Shown piece after piece: positions 41,051 through 53,024 of a stretch of 64,000 nt of DNA (the first letter of the stretch is position 1; each line of letters begins with the position of its first letter). The translations under genes were made by a program, and so were the position numbers. The stretch spans positions 76,765,901-76,829,900 of the forward strand of contig CM049315.1 of the NCBI GenBank assembly GCA_026874595.1. Direction: 5' to 3'. The stretch is from Sipunculus nudus (taxonomy: Eukaryota > Annelida > Sipuncula > Golfingiida > Sipunculidae). The notes below the pieces were generated by a model. That model did not search any database, was not told where the DNA came from, and was given only the letters and a program-made list of their open reading frames with translations.

Positions 41051-42449
41051 GCCGCATGTTATCGAATAAAACATGCTGGATCTAGTACAGGCAGCCCTTG
41101 TTGCGGTTTCAGGCATTTTCGCACGTCCGCATACACGCTACTGTACACAGAAGACTTGCTGGTACTAAACCAGCTGAACATTTATTTTCACGCATATTCG
41201 CGCACAAGTACTTTATACTGTAAAAAAAACCCGGGCCCTTCAGAGGATGCGCATAGTTTGATTTGATATGTTACAAGATCTGGTCTTCAATAGAGCCAGT
41301 GTCTACATAAATCTTGTATGTATCTTTTTAATATTCCAGGAGGTCAGCCCGTACGATGTACACGTGATGTACTTAACCATGGCTTGCTTATTATACACAA
41401 GTACCTGGTAATGACCTGCTGCAATTTGCAGGATAAAAGTCCTAGATATGCGTCAATTACCCAGTAGAGCTGCTAAAAGTGGATGAAAACACAGTTTACA
41501 GCACTTGTATTCAATTTACTTACATAATAACCCTTCCCTGATGTATATATCATATAATAGTATACGGGACCAAACACTGAAATGCTAAAATACCATGACA
41601 TTAGTGAAAAACTGATAATCAAGGGTATGGTGATGCGTTCGTATCATTTGCAATACATTTGGGTCAAGAACACTACTTTGATGAATATTACTCAAAGAAT
41701 GTTATATCGCTTTCATTTGGAATATAGGTATAAATTCAGTATGTGATATTACTTTTCCCTGGTTTTTCCTGTATTAAATTATGATAACTATGTTTACCTG
41801 TTAGGCACTTTATAGCGGACTTTTATATTTGTGTTTGTCTTAGTTTTCCAAACCCTTAAAAACATGAAGGACTGAAGGAATAGAATACATTTGGTCATAG
41901 GGAGCTTATGCAGTAACCTATGTAGAATTTATTAAGTGTATGACAGTTTTGTGCACTGTATGATTGTAGTATATTTTTTGTTCTTTCATAGTGTCACGAG
42001 AAAATCCAAGAATACAAAAATAGTTTTTCAAAACCCATTACGCTTACCGGATACTGAATTGATTTGCAAGCCTTTATTTGACTGGTCAGATTCGTGATAT
42101 TATTAATTTAAAGACCGCTGATCTAAATATAGCAACATATTTGTTTTGTTCGGTGAGTACAAGCAGCGTGAGGGAGTCATTTGTTGGGTTTAACTAGGTA
42201 TAAATAGACCGAAGCAAAGCTTTAAGCAATGGCCTGGCTCAGTTAAGGAATGTTGGGATTCTGGTCCCAAACATATTTGCTGTTGGTCCGATACATACAC
42301 ATAAACAAAGAGCATGACTGTTATACTATGTTTACAAGAAATGGGCTTTACTTTAAACCCAAGAAGTCCCAGGACCTGTGTCCGTTTCAGCAACTCTTAT
42401 CATATTTTAATTTTGCGCCATACATGCTTATCGGGGCCGTTCTAATCAT
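41051..42449. other. Gene-free AT-rich DNA
   Basis: No gene, RNA or repeat is recognised right of the array margin up to the LINE remnant. Short open frames near 42,190-42,460 match nothing I know. Confidence 0.5.
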
Positions 42450-42451
42450 CA

Positions 42452-43905
42452 ATGAGAACTAGTGAAAAGTCCCAACAAAACCAACTCGTCAGCATTAATA
42501 ATTTTATTGTCATTCACGAATTATTGACTCATTTTCCTTTGTGTGATCAAATAAATTATAAAGCAGCATCAGGGAACTGCAGCACCCTCTCAAATCCATC
42601 TGATCTCAACATTGGAGTAAAACAGTTTTATCCGCATTCCGCATTCAGTGCATATGCAATCCTAGTGTTACACATGAGAAGGATTATAGAGAACTTCGAT
42701 GTGTGGAGATACAGCTATGCTGATGACTTGCACTTGTACAACTGCGTCACATTGTCACGGATAGACAGTCTGTCTGCAGCCATCATACATTTTGAAAATT
42801 GTGCGTTAGCAGTACTACCCTGGAGGGGATGATGAAGAACAAACTCAAGGCGGAGACTGAGCTATGGGTATTATTTCTAAGTTCCAATTATAAAGGCAAT
42901 CGTAAACCTAGCCTACGATCACCCTCGGCCAATCACAAATCGCACCATCCTTAGAAGTACGCAACATGGGAGCCCAGGGGCGTATACAGGGTGGTGCCGC
43001 AAGGGGGCCATGACCCCATCTCCCCCCCTCCACCAACCTTTGCATGTAATATTGGTGGAAACATTCTAGACAGTAATATCTACCAAGAAATTAAAAACAT
43101 CAAATTAGATATAAAATATCAAAACATAGAAGTCATCAGTCACATTTACTTCAGGCTACACTGCTGTACCTTTTCATATGCAGGTAACAAACGTTTCCTT
43201 TTGTTTTAAGTCTTAAAATGGTACAAGGATATCGATTTAGGCTGATTAGTAGGCTATTACTGAAGCAGCCTTCCGTAAATCCTGGCTACGCCCCTGCAGC
43301 CTTTTTTGATCCCAGCATGTCCATGGGACCCCACATAAACATGACAGTCTAAAGCATTCTCTTTCACCTTGATCAGGATACCGCCATGATAGTTGTTAGA
43401 GCATTCATCATATCGAGACTTGACATGAACAATAGCTTCCATGCAGAAACATTCCAGTCAAATATCCATGTCTACAAACTTCACACAACACTTCAGCTCG
43501 CTACTAACGCGAAAAAAGCGAACTGAGCAACATAACCCCTCTCCTTGAAAGACTACATTTGCCTCCCGTGAAGTATAGCGTACAAAGTTCTAGTTCCATT
43601 GTACAAGTCACTTTACGACGCATCTTTGCCAGAGTATATACATCAAATGGTTAATATATAAACCAAGTACATTTATATATGATTACGCTCACCAGACGAA
43701 CGCCATCAATGTATTTCTAGATCTCATAAGGTGTGTGAAGACAGGGCACCCGTCAATTTGACACATGCAACATGGAATATATTTCCATATGTACCCAGGA
43801 AAGCCAACGCTCTTTTTTCCTAACACAATATAGTAAGAAAAAACTTTTCAAACATTACTATGAAGCGCATTGAGACGAACCATGTTAATTACGCTTTAAA
43901 AAGAA
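42452..43905 (+). pseudogene. Decayed LINE reverse transcriptase (CR1/L2-like), interrupted by a small DNA transposon
   Basis: The plus strand at about 42,690-42,740 reads 'WRYSYADDLHLYNC'; YADD (42,716-42,727) is the catalytic Asp pair of reverse transcriptases, in the '(F/Y)ADD.QLY' form typical of CR1/L2-type LINEs. After a frameshift near 42,830 comes 'NKLKAETELWVLFLSS', matching the usual '..LKLN..KTE.L.F.S' segment, then 'VRNMGA' at 42,957-42,974. After the insertion at 42,975-43,296 the frame resumes as 'FFDPSMSMGPHINM', then 'DQDTAMIVVRAFIISRLD' near 43,375 and, with another shift, 'VLVPLYKSLYDASLPEYI' near 43,580 and 'ATWNIFP' near 43,770. These correspond in order to the post-palm and thumb region of this LINE type. 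Several frameshifts and stops show it is dead. The region before 42,620 is less certain. Confidence 0.75.
42975..43296. mobile_element. 322-bp non-autonomous TIR element nested in the LINE (hAT-like ends)
   Basis: The left end 'caggggcgtatacagg' and the reverse complement of the right end 'cctggctacgcccctg' agree at 14 of 16 positions, giving terminal inverted repeats that begin CAGGGGCG, as in many hAT-type MITEs. The LINE reading frame runs into the left border ('VRNMGA') and resumes at the right border ('FFDPSM'). 'agcc' is present on both sides (42,971-42,974 and 43,298-43,301), perhaps the remnant of an 8-bp target duplication. There is no transposase frame. Confidence 0.7.
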
Positions 43906-43934
43906 CTGTTGAATCCTGATACTAAGTTTGATAC

Positions 43935-44262
43935 GGTTGAGACGAAGGATGAATTGCCGTTCGTGTGTGTGTGTTGGTGTGTGTGTGTGTGTTTGTTCAC
44001 AATATCTTACGCAATCTTGAACGGAATCCCATGACATTTTAAGGGCACCTCGGGAACAGTCCATGATCCGGATTCGGGAAGGACTTACAGGAATATTCAC
44101 AAATGCTCGATTGAACATGGGAATATGGGCCAACAAGTGAATGCAAACACTTATTGGAAAACATATGGCGAAGGAACCTGGGAATTTGTAAATGAGTACC
44201 CCATATTAAAGACAGTCCACATGGCGGAGGCCTGCATACTTAAGAATGCATATTTCTGTTCC
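43935..44262 (+). mobile_element. Dispersed ~350-bp repeat, copy 3
   Basis: Landmarks are 'gccgttcgtgtgtgtg', a long GT run to about 43,994, 'cacctcgggaaca', 'gatccggattcggg', 'atattcacaaatg', 'atatgggccaacaagtgaat', and an end 'atggcggaggcctgcat' followed by 'aagaatgcatatttc'. A segment between 'cgggaac' and 'gatccgga' is deleted relative to copies 1 and 6. Confidence 0.75.
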
Positions 44263-44919
44263 TGTGTTGATAAATAACATATCTTGAGATTATTAGGAAT
44301 GTTTTAAAAAAATGCACAATATAATACAAAATATAAACTTTCCCTGAACTTCCTGAGTGCTATCTAGATGTCTCTATTGTCTTGGAATTTGCTGCAAATG
44401 AATTAAGTATATAAATTAAGGAGCATCTGGAAAGACTAATATAAGGTAAAACATTAACGGTTTACGACTCCTGTGATTTGTACGGAATTCGTGGCGTCAA
44501 AGGAATCTTTGAACGATCTACACTTTGCTACACAGTAACAGACAGTTATCAAATCTCGTTGAAAATCAATATCAAATAAAGCATTAGGGAAATTAGCACA
44601 AGTTTATGTCGTTCTGTTGTTCATGGATTGTATGATAGATACAATTCGATATCCACAGTCGTGTAGAAGTACGTCGGATCGTGTCCATAAGTTACTGTTT
44701 GAAGTGTTCCAGGGCTTTAATCTTGTCTAAAAGAGATGGAATCAGACCAAGATAAAACATGTCGGACTCCATACTTCCTGTCTGAAGTACCGCTAAAACA
44801 ACAGCACTACAAAGATACGCTTGTTTATGAGGGTTTTCACATGCCGACGAGTATCCATGCCGCGGACTGCAAGGATTAATTGCCACTGGTGTGTTAATTG
44901 AAAACGTAGCTCAAATACG
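44263..44919. other. Gene-free AT-rich DNA
   Basis: No gene or clear repeat is seen between the dispersed repeat and the SINE. Confidence 0.45.
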
Positions 44920-45121
44920 GACATGTATGGGCAGCCGGGGAGTAAAACGCATGGCTCCCCTCCGCTCGCAACCCGGGTTCGATCCTCGGTGCTTGGGTTG
45001 TGGTGGCCCGTCTAAGCTGTGTCGTTTTCTCCGTGAAATCCGGTTTCTTCCACCCCTACAGAGTACCGAACGCCACCATCCGAGCCATGGAGAGTGCCTT
45101 GTATTATTTTATTATAAATAG
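44920..45121 (+). mobile_element. tRNA-derived SINE, copy 1
   Basis: The head resembles a tRNA: a degenerate A box in 'cggggagtaaaacgc' and a perfect B box 'ggttcgatcc' at 44,976-44,985. The body has 'gttttctccgtgaaatccgg' followed by a C-rich 'cttccacccctacag' and an end 'gccatggagagtgcct', shared with the minus-strand copy at 55,886-56,092. It ends in a T/A-rich tail. SINEs are copied by LINE enzymes and transcribed by RNA polymerase III from the A and B boxes. This copy is clearly older than a young insertion, with many differences from the other. The SINE family name is not assigned. Confidence 0.8.
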
Positions 45122-46110
45122 TTGAACAATCCATGTAATATTCCAAGCATATTTAAGGTGAATGTATTGGAGTGAGGGTTATAGGCGGCGCAAATGGGTC
45201 TCTCTGTATCAGCTTCATGATTTTTATGATGTAGTATATTATTGTATCTTAAATGTTTTTATGGCGTCGATGAGTAAAGCCGGTAAAAACATCTGATTTA
45301 ATTTCAGTATATTGCATATAAATGAGACAACATCGCAGTTACTTCAATTAATGAACCGGTATTTAAGTGTATAGAAATAGCTGATAATTACATAATAGCA
45401 TAATAACATTTTGAAATTATATAGTATGTCCATGAACGTGCACCTTTGATATTTCAAGTTTTATCCGGACTGATGTATTGTGATTGTTTCCACTGCCTAT
45501 TTAACTGCTGACCAAGCGTTATTATGCAGGAAATTGAAGCGCTGATGGAGACACAATTTTTATTATAATTACTTTATTAAATCCACATCAAAACATAATT
45601 TTACGTGTTAAAATAGTATTGGTTGTCGGGGAATACGTGTTTAGGATTCGCAATTGTATGCAGCAATGTGCCAGGGCTTATAAAACATTCTAATTAGCAT
45701 TATCATTTCATCCTTCACAGGGCTTTATGCTCCCACTCGCTTCTTTCACAGAACAATTCCAGCAGGAACTTCTCCTCGTCGATGTGAATTTGGGTGAAAT
45801 GACTTCTTTCGTTCATATTTTTTTGGTAAAATTAAATCTTCTGAAACTTTAGCAAAATCACCTGACTCTGAAGCAGAAGATATCTTACAAAAGTAATTAA
45901 ATGCCGTGAGTTACTTCAAGTGACATATGCACACATTGATAATATCTCAGCACACAACCTGCTAGCGTGAAGGCCATCCCGATTGAAGGTAAAAAGGGGA
46001 AACGTGTGCGCTCATGTATGTATGTCATCATGTGTCTATTTTATTAAAAAAATACAGAATGAAATTGTGTATTTAGGCATATGGAAAACTAAAAGTCTTA
46101 AAGAATCGAA
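45122..46110. other. Gene-free AT-rich DNA
   Basis: No gene, RNA or repeat is recognised before the second satellite. Confidence 0.5.
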
Positions 46111-48592
46111 GCATTAAGGAAGAAGTATGAACCGAATGGCCGACATTTGTAGCTGGTTGAGTAGAGCCGGTGCCCTTCATGATCTGATCTAAAGAATTAA
46201 GAAATGGTGGCCGAGCAGTGTAAATGGTCGGATAGAACCCATGCCAAAAATGATCTGATCTGTAGAAGTAAGAGATTGCGGCCGAGCAGTGAAGATGATC
46301 GGATAGAACCCGTGTCCTACATGATATGTTGTGTAAAAAAGTAAGAGATGGCGGCCGAGCAGTGTAGATGGTCGTTAGATCCCGTGCCCTACATGATCTG
46401 AACTGTAGAAGTAAGAGATGGCGGCCGAGCAGTGTAGATGATGGGGTAGAACCCGTGCCTTACATGATCTGTTTTGAGTAAGAGATTGCGGGTGAGCACT
46501 GTAGATGGTCGGTTAGATCCCGTGCCCTACATGATCTGAACTGTAGAAGTAAGAGATGGCGGCCGAGCAGTGTAGATGGTCGTTAGATCCCGTGCCCTAC
46601 ATGATCTGAACTGTAGAAGTAAGAGATGGCGGCCGAGCAGTGTAGATGATGGGGTAGAACCCGTGCCTTACATGATCTGTTTTGAGTAAGAGATGGCGGC
46701 CGAGCAGCGTAGATGGTCGGTTAGATCCTGTGCCCTACATGATCTGAACTGTAGGAGTAAGAGATGGCGGCCGAGCAGTGTAGATGATGGGGTAGAACCC
46801 GTGCCTTACATGATCTGTTTTGAATAAGAGATGGCGGCCGAGCAGCGTAGATGGTCGGTTAGATCCCGTGCCCTACATGATCTGAACTGTAGAAGTAAGA
46901 GATGGCGGCCGAGCAGTGTAGATGGTCGTTAGATCCCGTGCCCTACATGATCTGAACTGTAGAAGTAAGAGATGGCGGCCGAGCAGTGTAGATGATGGGG
47001 TAGAACCCGTGCCTTACATGATCTGTTTTGAGTAAGAGATGGCGGCCGAGCAGTGTAGATGGTCGGAGAGATCCCGTGCCCTACATGATCTGAACTGTAG
47101 AAGTAAGAGATGGTGGCCGAGCAGTTTGGATGGTAGGGTAGAACCCGGGCCTTACATGATCTGTTTGAAAGTAAGAGATTGCTGGCGAGCAGTGTAGCTG
47201 GTCGGATAGAACCCATGCCCTATATAATCTGTTCAGTAAAAGTAAGAGTTGACGGCCGAGCAGTGTAGATTGTCGGATAGATCCCGTGCCCAAAATGATC
47301 TGATCTGAGGATTAAGAGATGACAGCCGAGCAGTGTTGATGGTCGGTTAGATCCCGTGCCCAAAATTATCTCATATGAAGAATTAAGAGATGACGGCCGA
47401 GTAGTGTAGATTGTAGGATAGATCCCGTGCCCAAAATGATCTGATCTGAATAAAGTAAGAGATGGAGGCCGAGCAGCGTAGCTGGTCGGACAGAACCCGT
47501 GCCCTACAAAATCTGATCAGAAGAAGTAAGATATGGAGGCCGAGCAGTATAGTTGGTCGACTCCCATGCCTTACATGATCTGACCTGAAGAAGTAAAAGA
47601 TGGCGGCCGAGCAGTGTAGATGGTGGGGTAGAACCCGTGCCTTTCATGACCTGTTTTGAGTAAGAGATTGTGGTTGAGCAGTGTAGTTGGTCGGGTAGAA
47701 CCTGTGCCCTTCATGATCTGATCTGTCGAAGTTAGAGATCACGGCCGAGCAGTGTAGATGGTCGGATAGAACACGTGCCCAAAATGATCTGATCTTAAGA
47801 AGTAAGAGATGACGGGCGAGCAGTTTGAATGTTAGGGTAGAATCAGGGCCTTACATGATCTGTTTTGTAGTAAGAGATTTTGAAGTAAGAACCCGTGTCC
47901 TACATGATCTGATCTGAAAAAAAAGTAAGAGATGGCGGCCGAGCAGTGTAGATGGTCGGATAGAATCTATGCCCTACATAATCTGATCTGTAGAAGTAAG
48001 AGTTGACGGCCGAGCAGTGTGATTGTCGGATAGAATCCGTGCCCAAAATGATCTGATCTAAAAAATAAGAGATGGCGGCCGAGCAATGTAGATGATCGGG
48101 TAAAACTCGTGCCCTACATGATCTGATCTGTAAAAGTTAAAAAAAGGCGGTTGAGCAGTGTTGATTGTCGAGTAGAACCCGTGCCCTACAAAATCTGATC
48201 AGAAGTGGTAAAATATGGCAGCTGAGCAGTATAGTTGGTCGACTCCCATGCCTTACATGATCTGACCTGAAGAAGTAAAAGATGGCGGCCGAGCAGTGTA
48301 GATGATGGGGTAGAACCCGTGCCTTACATGATCTGTTTTGAGTAAGAGATTGCGGGTGAGCAGTGTTGATGGTCGGGTAGAACCTGTGCCCTACATGATC
48401 TGATCTGTTAAAGTAAGAGATGGTGGCCGATCAGTGTAGATGGTCGGATAGAACCCATGCCGAAAATGATCTGATCTGTAGAAGTAAGAGAAGTCGGCCG
48501 AGCAGTGTAGATGGTTGGTTAGCTCCCGTGCCCAAAATGATCTGATCTGAAGTAGTAAGAGATGCCGGCCGAGCAGTGCAGATGGATGCATG
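46111..48592. repeat. Second satellite, ~70-bp monomers (~35 units)
   Basis: The unit reads 'gtaagagatggcggccgag', 'cagtgtagatggtcgg', 'atagaacccgtgccctac', 'atgatctgatctgtagaa', about 70 bp, with a shorter 65-68 bp form carrying 'gatgatggggtag' and 'gatctgttttgagtaag'. It is GC-richer than its surroundings and unrelated to the 53-bp satellite. The outer units are more diverged (for example 'aaaaggcggttgagcag' near 48,140 and a truncated unit near 47,880) than the central ones. Frames on the minus strand are repeat artefacts. Confidence 0.95.
46335..47130. repeat. 346-bp higher-order unit within the second satellite
   Basis: The marker 'atggggtagaacc' occurs at 46,441, 46,649, 46,787 and 46,995, giving spacings of 208, 138 and 208 bp. 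The 208+138 pattern is a five-monomer, 346-bp unit repeated about twice, and its monomers are nearly identical between copies. Confidence 0.8.
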
Positions 48593-49673
48593 GGAAGAAA
48601 ATGTTCTTCTGTTCAAAAGTAATGTGCGGTTACCAGGCTAGGTGTATTTATGCTCACAGTTAATTGATAAAAATTAAAATTATTAACAAAATGAGTCCCT
48701 ACAAAGTCTTTGATTGAGTAACAACGTATACCTGACTACAGATTAACGCCCACACACACACAGATTAAAACACATCCACACATTGAGTTAAATACAGCAT
48801 AAAGCCGTGCATGTGACATACTGAGACAATGATGGGCGAAATGACAAAACAGCTGCAGAACCAATAATTGATGGTACAGATAAAACGTGGCGATCAATTC
48901 ATGACTCAAACAAAGGCACACAAACTAGTAAATGTACACGGTTGGCTCTATAGTGTGGTTAATTGTGTTTTAGCTCAGTGATAAATGCTCTGTGAACTCC
49001 CTTAAAAGGCTAAGGGCTGAATCTGCTACTAAAGTAAATTATAGTTAAAACGTAACGGTTAACTCGGAGATAGAATCATGACGGGTACCGTACCAGACTT
49101 ATCAGACGTCCTACCGGTTAACTAACTTGATGCTATAAGACCAGGGGACTTTGTATGTAGCCGGTGTAATGAACAAATTGACCAGAATGGGGGAACAGCG
49201 TGTGTCATTACCGTATCACTGACCAAATCACTTCTTGGACACACTATCTTTGCAGTTGGTTCCAGACACATAAAATAATCCTAAATCGTCTCTTCTTCGA
49301 GTGGTGGGACTGTTGATCATGTCGGGGCCTAACGCCCGGCAACATTACGTTCCCCCGGTCATACTAAAATCTCTGGTCCCATTGCCTGCTGTACATGGGA
49401 CCTGGGCTTAAAACGAGAGTTATTTGTCTGTGGGGAGCCACAAGCGCATGTACTTGTGTTGTTCATCAAAAAACGACCGGATAGGAAGGGGCTGGCAATT
49501 AGGAACAACCTAGACTCTAACACTGAGGATTTTCCAAATAAATCACTAAGTTCATAAACCTCCTGATGTTGTGTAATGTTACATGTCTGTATTAGATACA
49601 CGAGTTCTCTGTTGGAACAGTACACCTATTTAGCTTTCTTTGTGTACCAGCTTCACTAGGTATGCTGTTTTTT
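48593..49673. other. Gene-free unique DNA
   Basis: No gene is identified. There is a short (CA)n-like run near 48,750. The stretch 49,180-49,600 is GC-richer and complex but contains no recognisable domain. Confidence 0.4.
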
Positions 49674-50017
49674 TCAAGTTACAGTCATGTAAATGAATCT
49701 CATGAACACTAATATCGATGAATATAGTGTGTTTAGAGGAACAGTCATGCATTGAGCAAGAGAGGGACAGTCGTTTAGAAGGCTCTTGAGGGTGAGAGCA
49801 ACGGATTGGTTTAACAAGTCCTTCAGGGGGAGTAGGGCGTCTTCTCCCAATGCCATCGATACGCCGTGGATTAGAAACACATCGCATTCACGGTTTCTGC
49901 TGGGGGCTAATAGCTTTGAAGTGCCATACCCCACGAGCCATCCGATAGCGACTGTCAGAAACAACATTCTCAAGTACAACAGCCCGATGAGACCTTTTTT
50001 ACCGGCGTTCTTCGTAC
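49674..50017 (-). CDS. Candidate coding exon, membrane segment then unknown domain
   Basis: On the minus strand an open frame of about 115 codons begins directly after a strong splice acceptor: a pyrimidine-rich 'ttttccttcgtttccag' ending at 50,018. It reads 'TKNAGKKGLIGLLYLR', a hydrophobic segment 'MLFLTVAIGWLVGYG', then 'NRECDVFLIHGVSMALGED' and 'SLLNDCPSLAQC', with a stop at the 49,674 end. 'DVFLIHG' resembles the strand and turn near the start of alpha/beta-hydrolase folds, but that is a weak hint and I do not assign a function. Against it, the opposite strand is also open for 87 codons, there is no partner exon in view, and no clear donor site is seen. The surrounding DNA is GC-richer than the window average. 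Confidence 0.3.
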
Positions 50018-52980
50018 CTGGAAACGAAGGAAAATCTATAGGAGCATAAAGTCACTACTGAAAGACATCCAGTACACGAGACACATCAGCTGGAAGGAAG
50101 TGGAGGTTCATTTAACTCTTGAAAATACCCTGGAATTAGTCGAGACCGGTGGATTTATCAACAAAGCCTCTCTCAAGAGTCCCTAAGCGTTCCCAAGCGA
50201 AACGTCACAGTCAACAATTGTAGCATTTTTTTCGTCTTTGGGTCATTGGGGACGGCCTTAAGCTGTTTTTAACGGCACACAGGGGCTCGGCTTCAATAAA
50301 TAGGCGAGTAGAAAAGTGTTTCCGGGATTTTCTTTAAGATGGGATCGACTTGTCTGCTGGCTGTGGGGCACAAAGAAGAATTATACCTACGACGCTGCTA
50401 CTTGATAGGCCAAGCGCCATTCATGTATTCTATAACGCAGGAACAGGCGCGGCATAAAATTCATGACTTGCAACCAGTGAGGGTCTGTACTAGCTACGGG
50501 GGACGTGTTTGGAAAGTAAACCGATTCTAAATGTCAAAGCGTATCCGTCCCCTAATTGATGGCCGGGCGAAATCGACCCGAAATATCATAACTGGGACAT
50601 TTTATCCCAGTCCAGCGTACAGCGTAGCGAGTTGAGTCCGTGTCTCTGGTTCTTAAAATGTCAGACACTTCTCCCCAAGGAGTGATTATAAGGTTTGCGA
50701 CCATTTTCTGCTTCCTTCTAAATGATGCCGAGCTAGATACGCCGGCAAAAAGCACGGGACCGTGTGTTTTTGCATCCTGATTACGAACTGTGCATCGATT
50801 TTTGCTGCGAGCTTTAATTGTCTCGGCTTAGCTGACATCCCGGTGAGGGGGCACTGAAACCCGCGAGCATGAAACACTAAGTCAGAAACAAGAAGAAAGA
50901 ATGGCATTACCCGTCTTCTTTGCTGCCCGTTAGTAGTTATGAGTGCCGGCAACAAATGATGTGTTGATACAGGCACAAAACAATCACATTTTCAGCGAGA
51001 GCCCAAATCTCGCGGTGTTTTGACTCTCGCGTCATATAAATAGTCATCTGTTGGAAGGGCGCGCTATATTAATGGTCGATGAGTACATATTGATAAGCAT
51101 GCTAATAGCTAAATTACTCCGCCGAAATCAATGTTTATGAAGATCCCGACATGACATTCTCAGATTACTGCTGATACAGACCGGCTTAACTTGAAACCTT
51201 TCAGGATTAACTCGGTTATAAGTGGCTGCGGGTGCGGTTTATTGCTCCTCTAAATTACCGTTCGATAATCACATACATTTTTCTAGGCAGCTGCTAAGCA
51301 AACACGACTACTGACACGAAATTACTCATTTCATACGCAATAAGGTAATTGAGACGGAAGTTAGAGCTTCACCAGATACTCCAACCTCTTTTTATACAAC
51401 AAGAAGTATGAGAACTCTTATTTTGTATGTAAAGCTCAGGGTTCAATAAAAACTGAGAAAATTAATCAAAACTCCAGTACACTTGGCTATATGTCTATGT
51501 CGTTGCCATTTACAATTCAAGAATAACTGGCATATTATTCTTTCATTATTTTGCACTTGAAGACCAGTTTAGCTTCGTTCCGAATACGATATATGGCGCT
51601 GCAAGTTCAGCCACTGGTTACAGTGGCGTCCTTTCGCTGCGATTGCACCTTCCCAAATTAATGTCAAATTTCTCATGTGTATGGAAAAAAATATGACAAA
51701 TGGCTCCTTTGGGAACCACTAGGTATCATTACCGACATTTAAGGGAAAAATCGGGAATTTACAAAAAAAAGGTGGTTACAGACAACGGTTGAGTGACAAT
51801 GGTTAAGTGTCTTCACCGTCAAGTAAAATACAGATTACTTTCTTATACCTTTCAGAAACGCAAGCAGTAGGTTTTGAGTGTATTATAATTTTTTATATCA
51901 GTTATGGAGATAACTGTTTCTGGGATCATTGTCCTTTTCATAGGAGGGGACAGAACATTCTCAGAGACGGATTCAGGATTTCGTGTATGGAGGTGTTTAA
52001 CATTTCCATCGAGGGGATATCATCCTAAAAATCGACAACTAAAGGAAGCCGAGTTTTGTCTCAGTAATTCGGGAAATTTTACTACTGTTAGGGATTTAAC
52101 GATAACTCACCCCACCCCCCCCCCACACACACACCATGGAACTGCTTCTGCCGGCTAGTCTAAGCGTGTTTACAAGTGGCCCTCTCACAGTCAGTATTTC
52201 ACGAAAATCCGCAGGGATCCCAGATAAAGAGCAAGAACAATCGCCCAACGCTTTGATGTGAGCAAGACAGAATGTCTCAGAGGCCTCCAATTTTTCGTAT
52301 CATCAAGATAAAGGGCACGGGATGCTTTACACGGTAACAAAATATCACCGACCATAAGCACATTTACCGACGGGCTGTGATCAGAGGGGAGGATTTAATT
52401 GTAAGATCATGTAACCTTGGAATGAATTGTAAAGGAACATGCAGTTGGGTTTTAATTTAGGTTATGAATTGGTTCTTTACAATGGGCCACTTAGCCGGCC
52501 TTTCCACTGTTTATAGCCAGGGTAACCTTATTTTCAAACTGAACCTGTTATTTTCTGTGCTCATTTATTAAGGTCTCCGGTCTCTGGGGACCTCGTATAA
52601 AAATGTCCAATGAGGAACCAATGGGGGCTTTGTCCGGCGGTAGACGGGATCTTCAAAGCCCGGAGTCCGTGGCAGAAACCGCTGACCCTTTGACCTTCAC
52701 GTTCAGGTAAATACCATGAGAGATGCATTGTTTATACCACTTCATCAACGGAACCCGCATCACCTTGATCAATGAAAGAAAACCCCACCGTGCGCTGTGT
52801 AAATTGCCTTTCGAGTATAATGTACTTTGGTGTCTATATTTGTTGTCTTTATGCAAATTTACGTTGATCATGTTCATTGTTCTACCTGTTTGCATCTTTA
52901 TTGTCTTCAAATGGATAAAAATTGCCATAGTCGTCATGGCCGTATAATTTTTCATCTCTCCTGGCGTTGTATTCGCCTTC
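50018..52980. other. GC-richer, repeat-poor DNA; possible conserved non-coding block
   Basis: No gene is supported. The stretches 50,540-51,250 and 52,160-52,720 have balanced composition, no visible repeats and many homeodomain-type ATTA/TAAT cores, as in conserved regulatory DNA. TATA-like sites occur at 51,035-51,042 ('tataaata') and near 52,600 ('tataaaaa', followed by CCAAT). A C-run and (CA)n lie near 52,110-52,135. Regulatory function is inferred from texture only. Confidence 0.3.
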
Positions 52981-53024
52981 ACCATCATGATCGTTTTCAA
53001 CACAAAAAAAAATGCACAAAACGT

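Noticed and set aside
46929-48616. Minus-strand open frames in the second satellite
   Set aside because: They repeat with the ~70-bp unit and shift frame between units; they are artefacts of tandem repetition.
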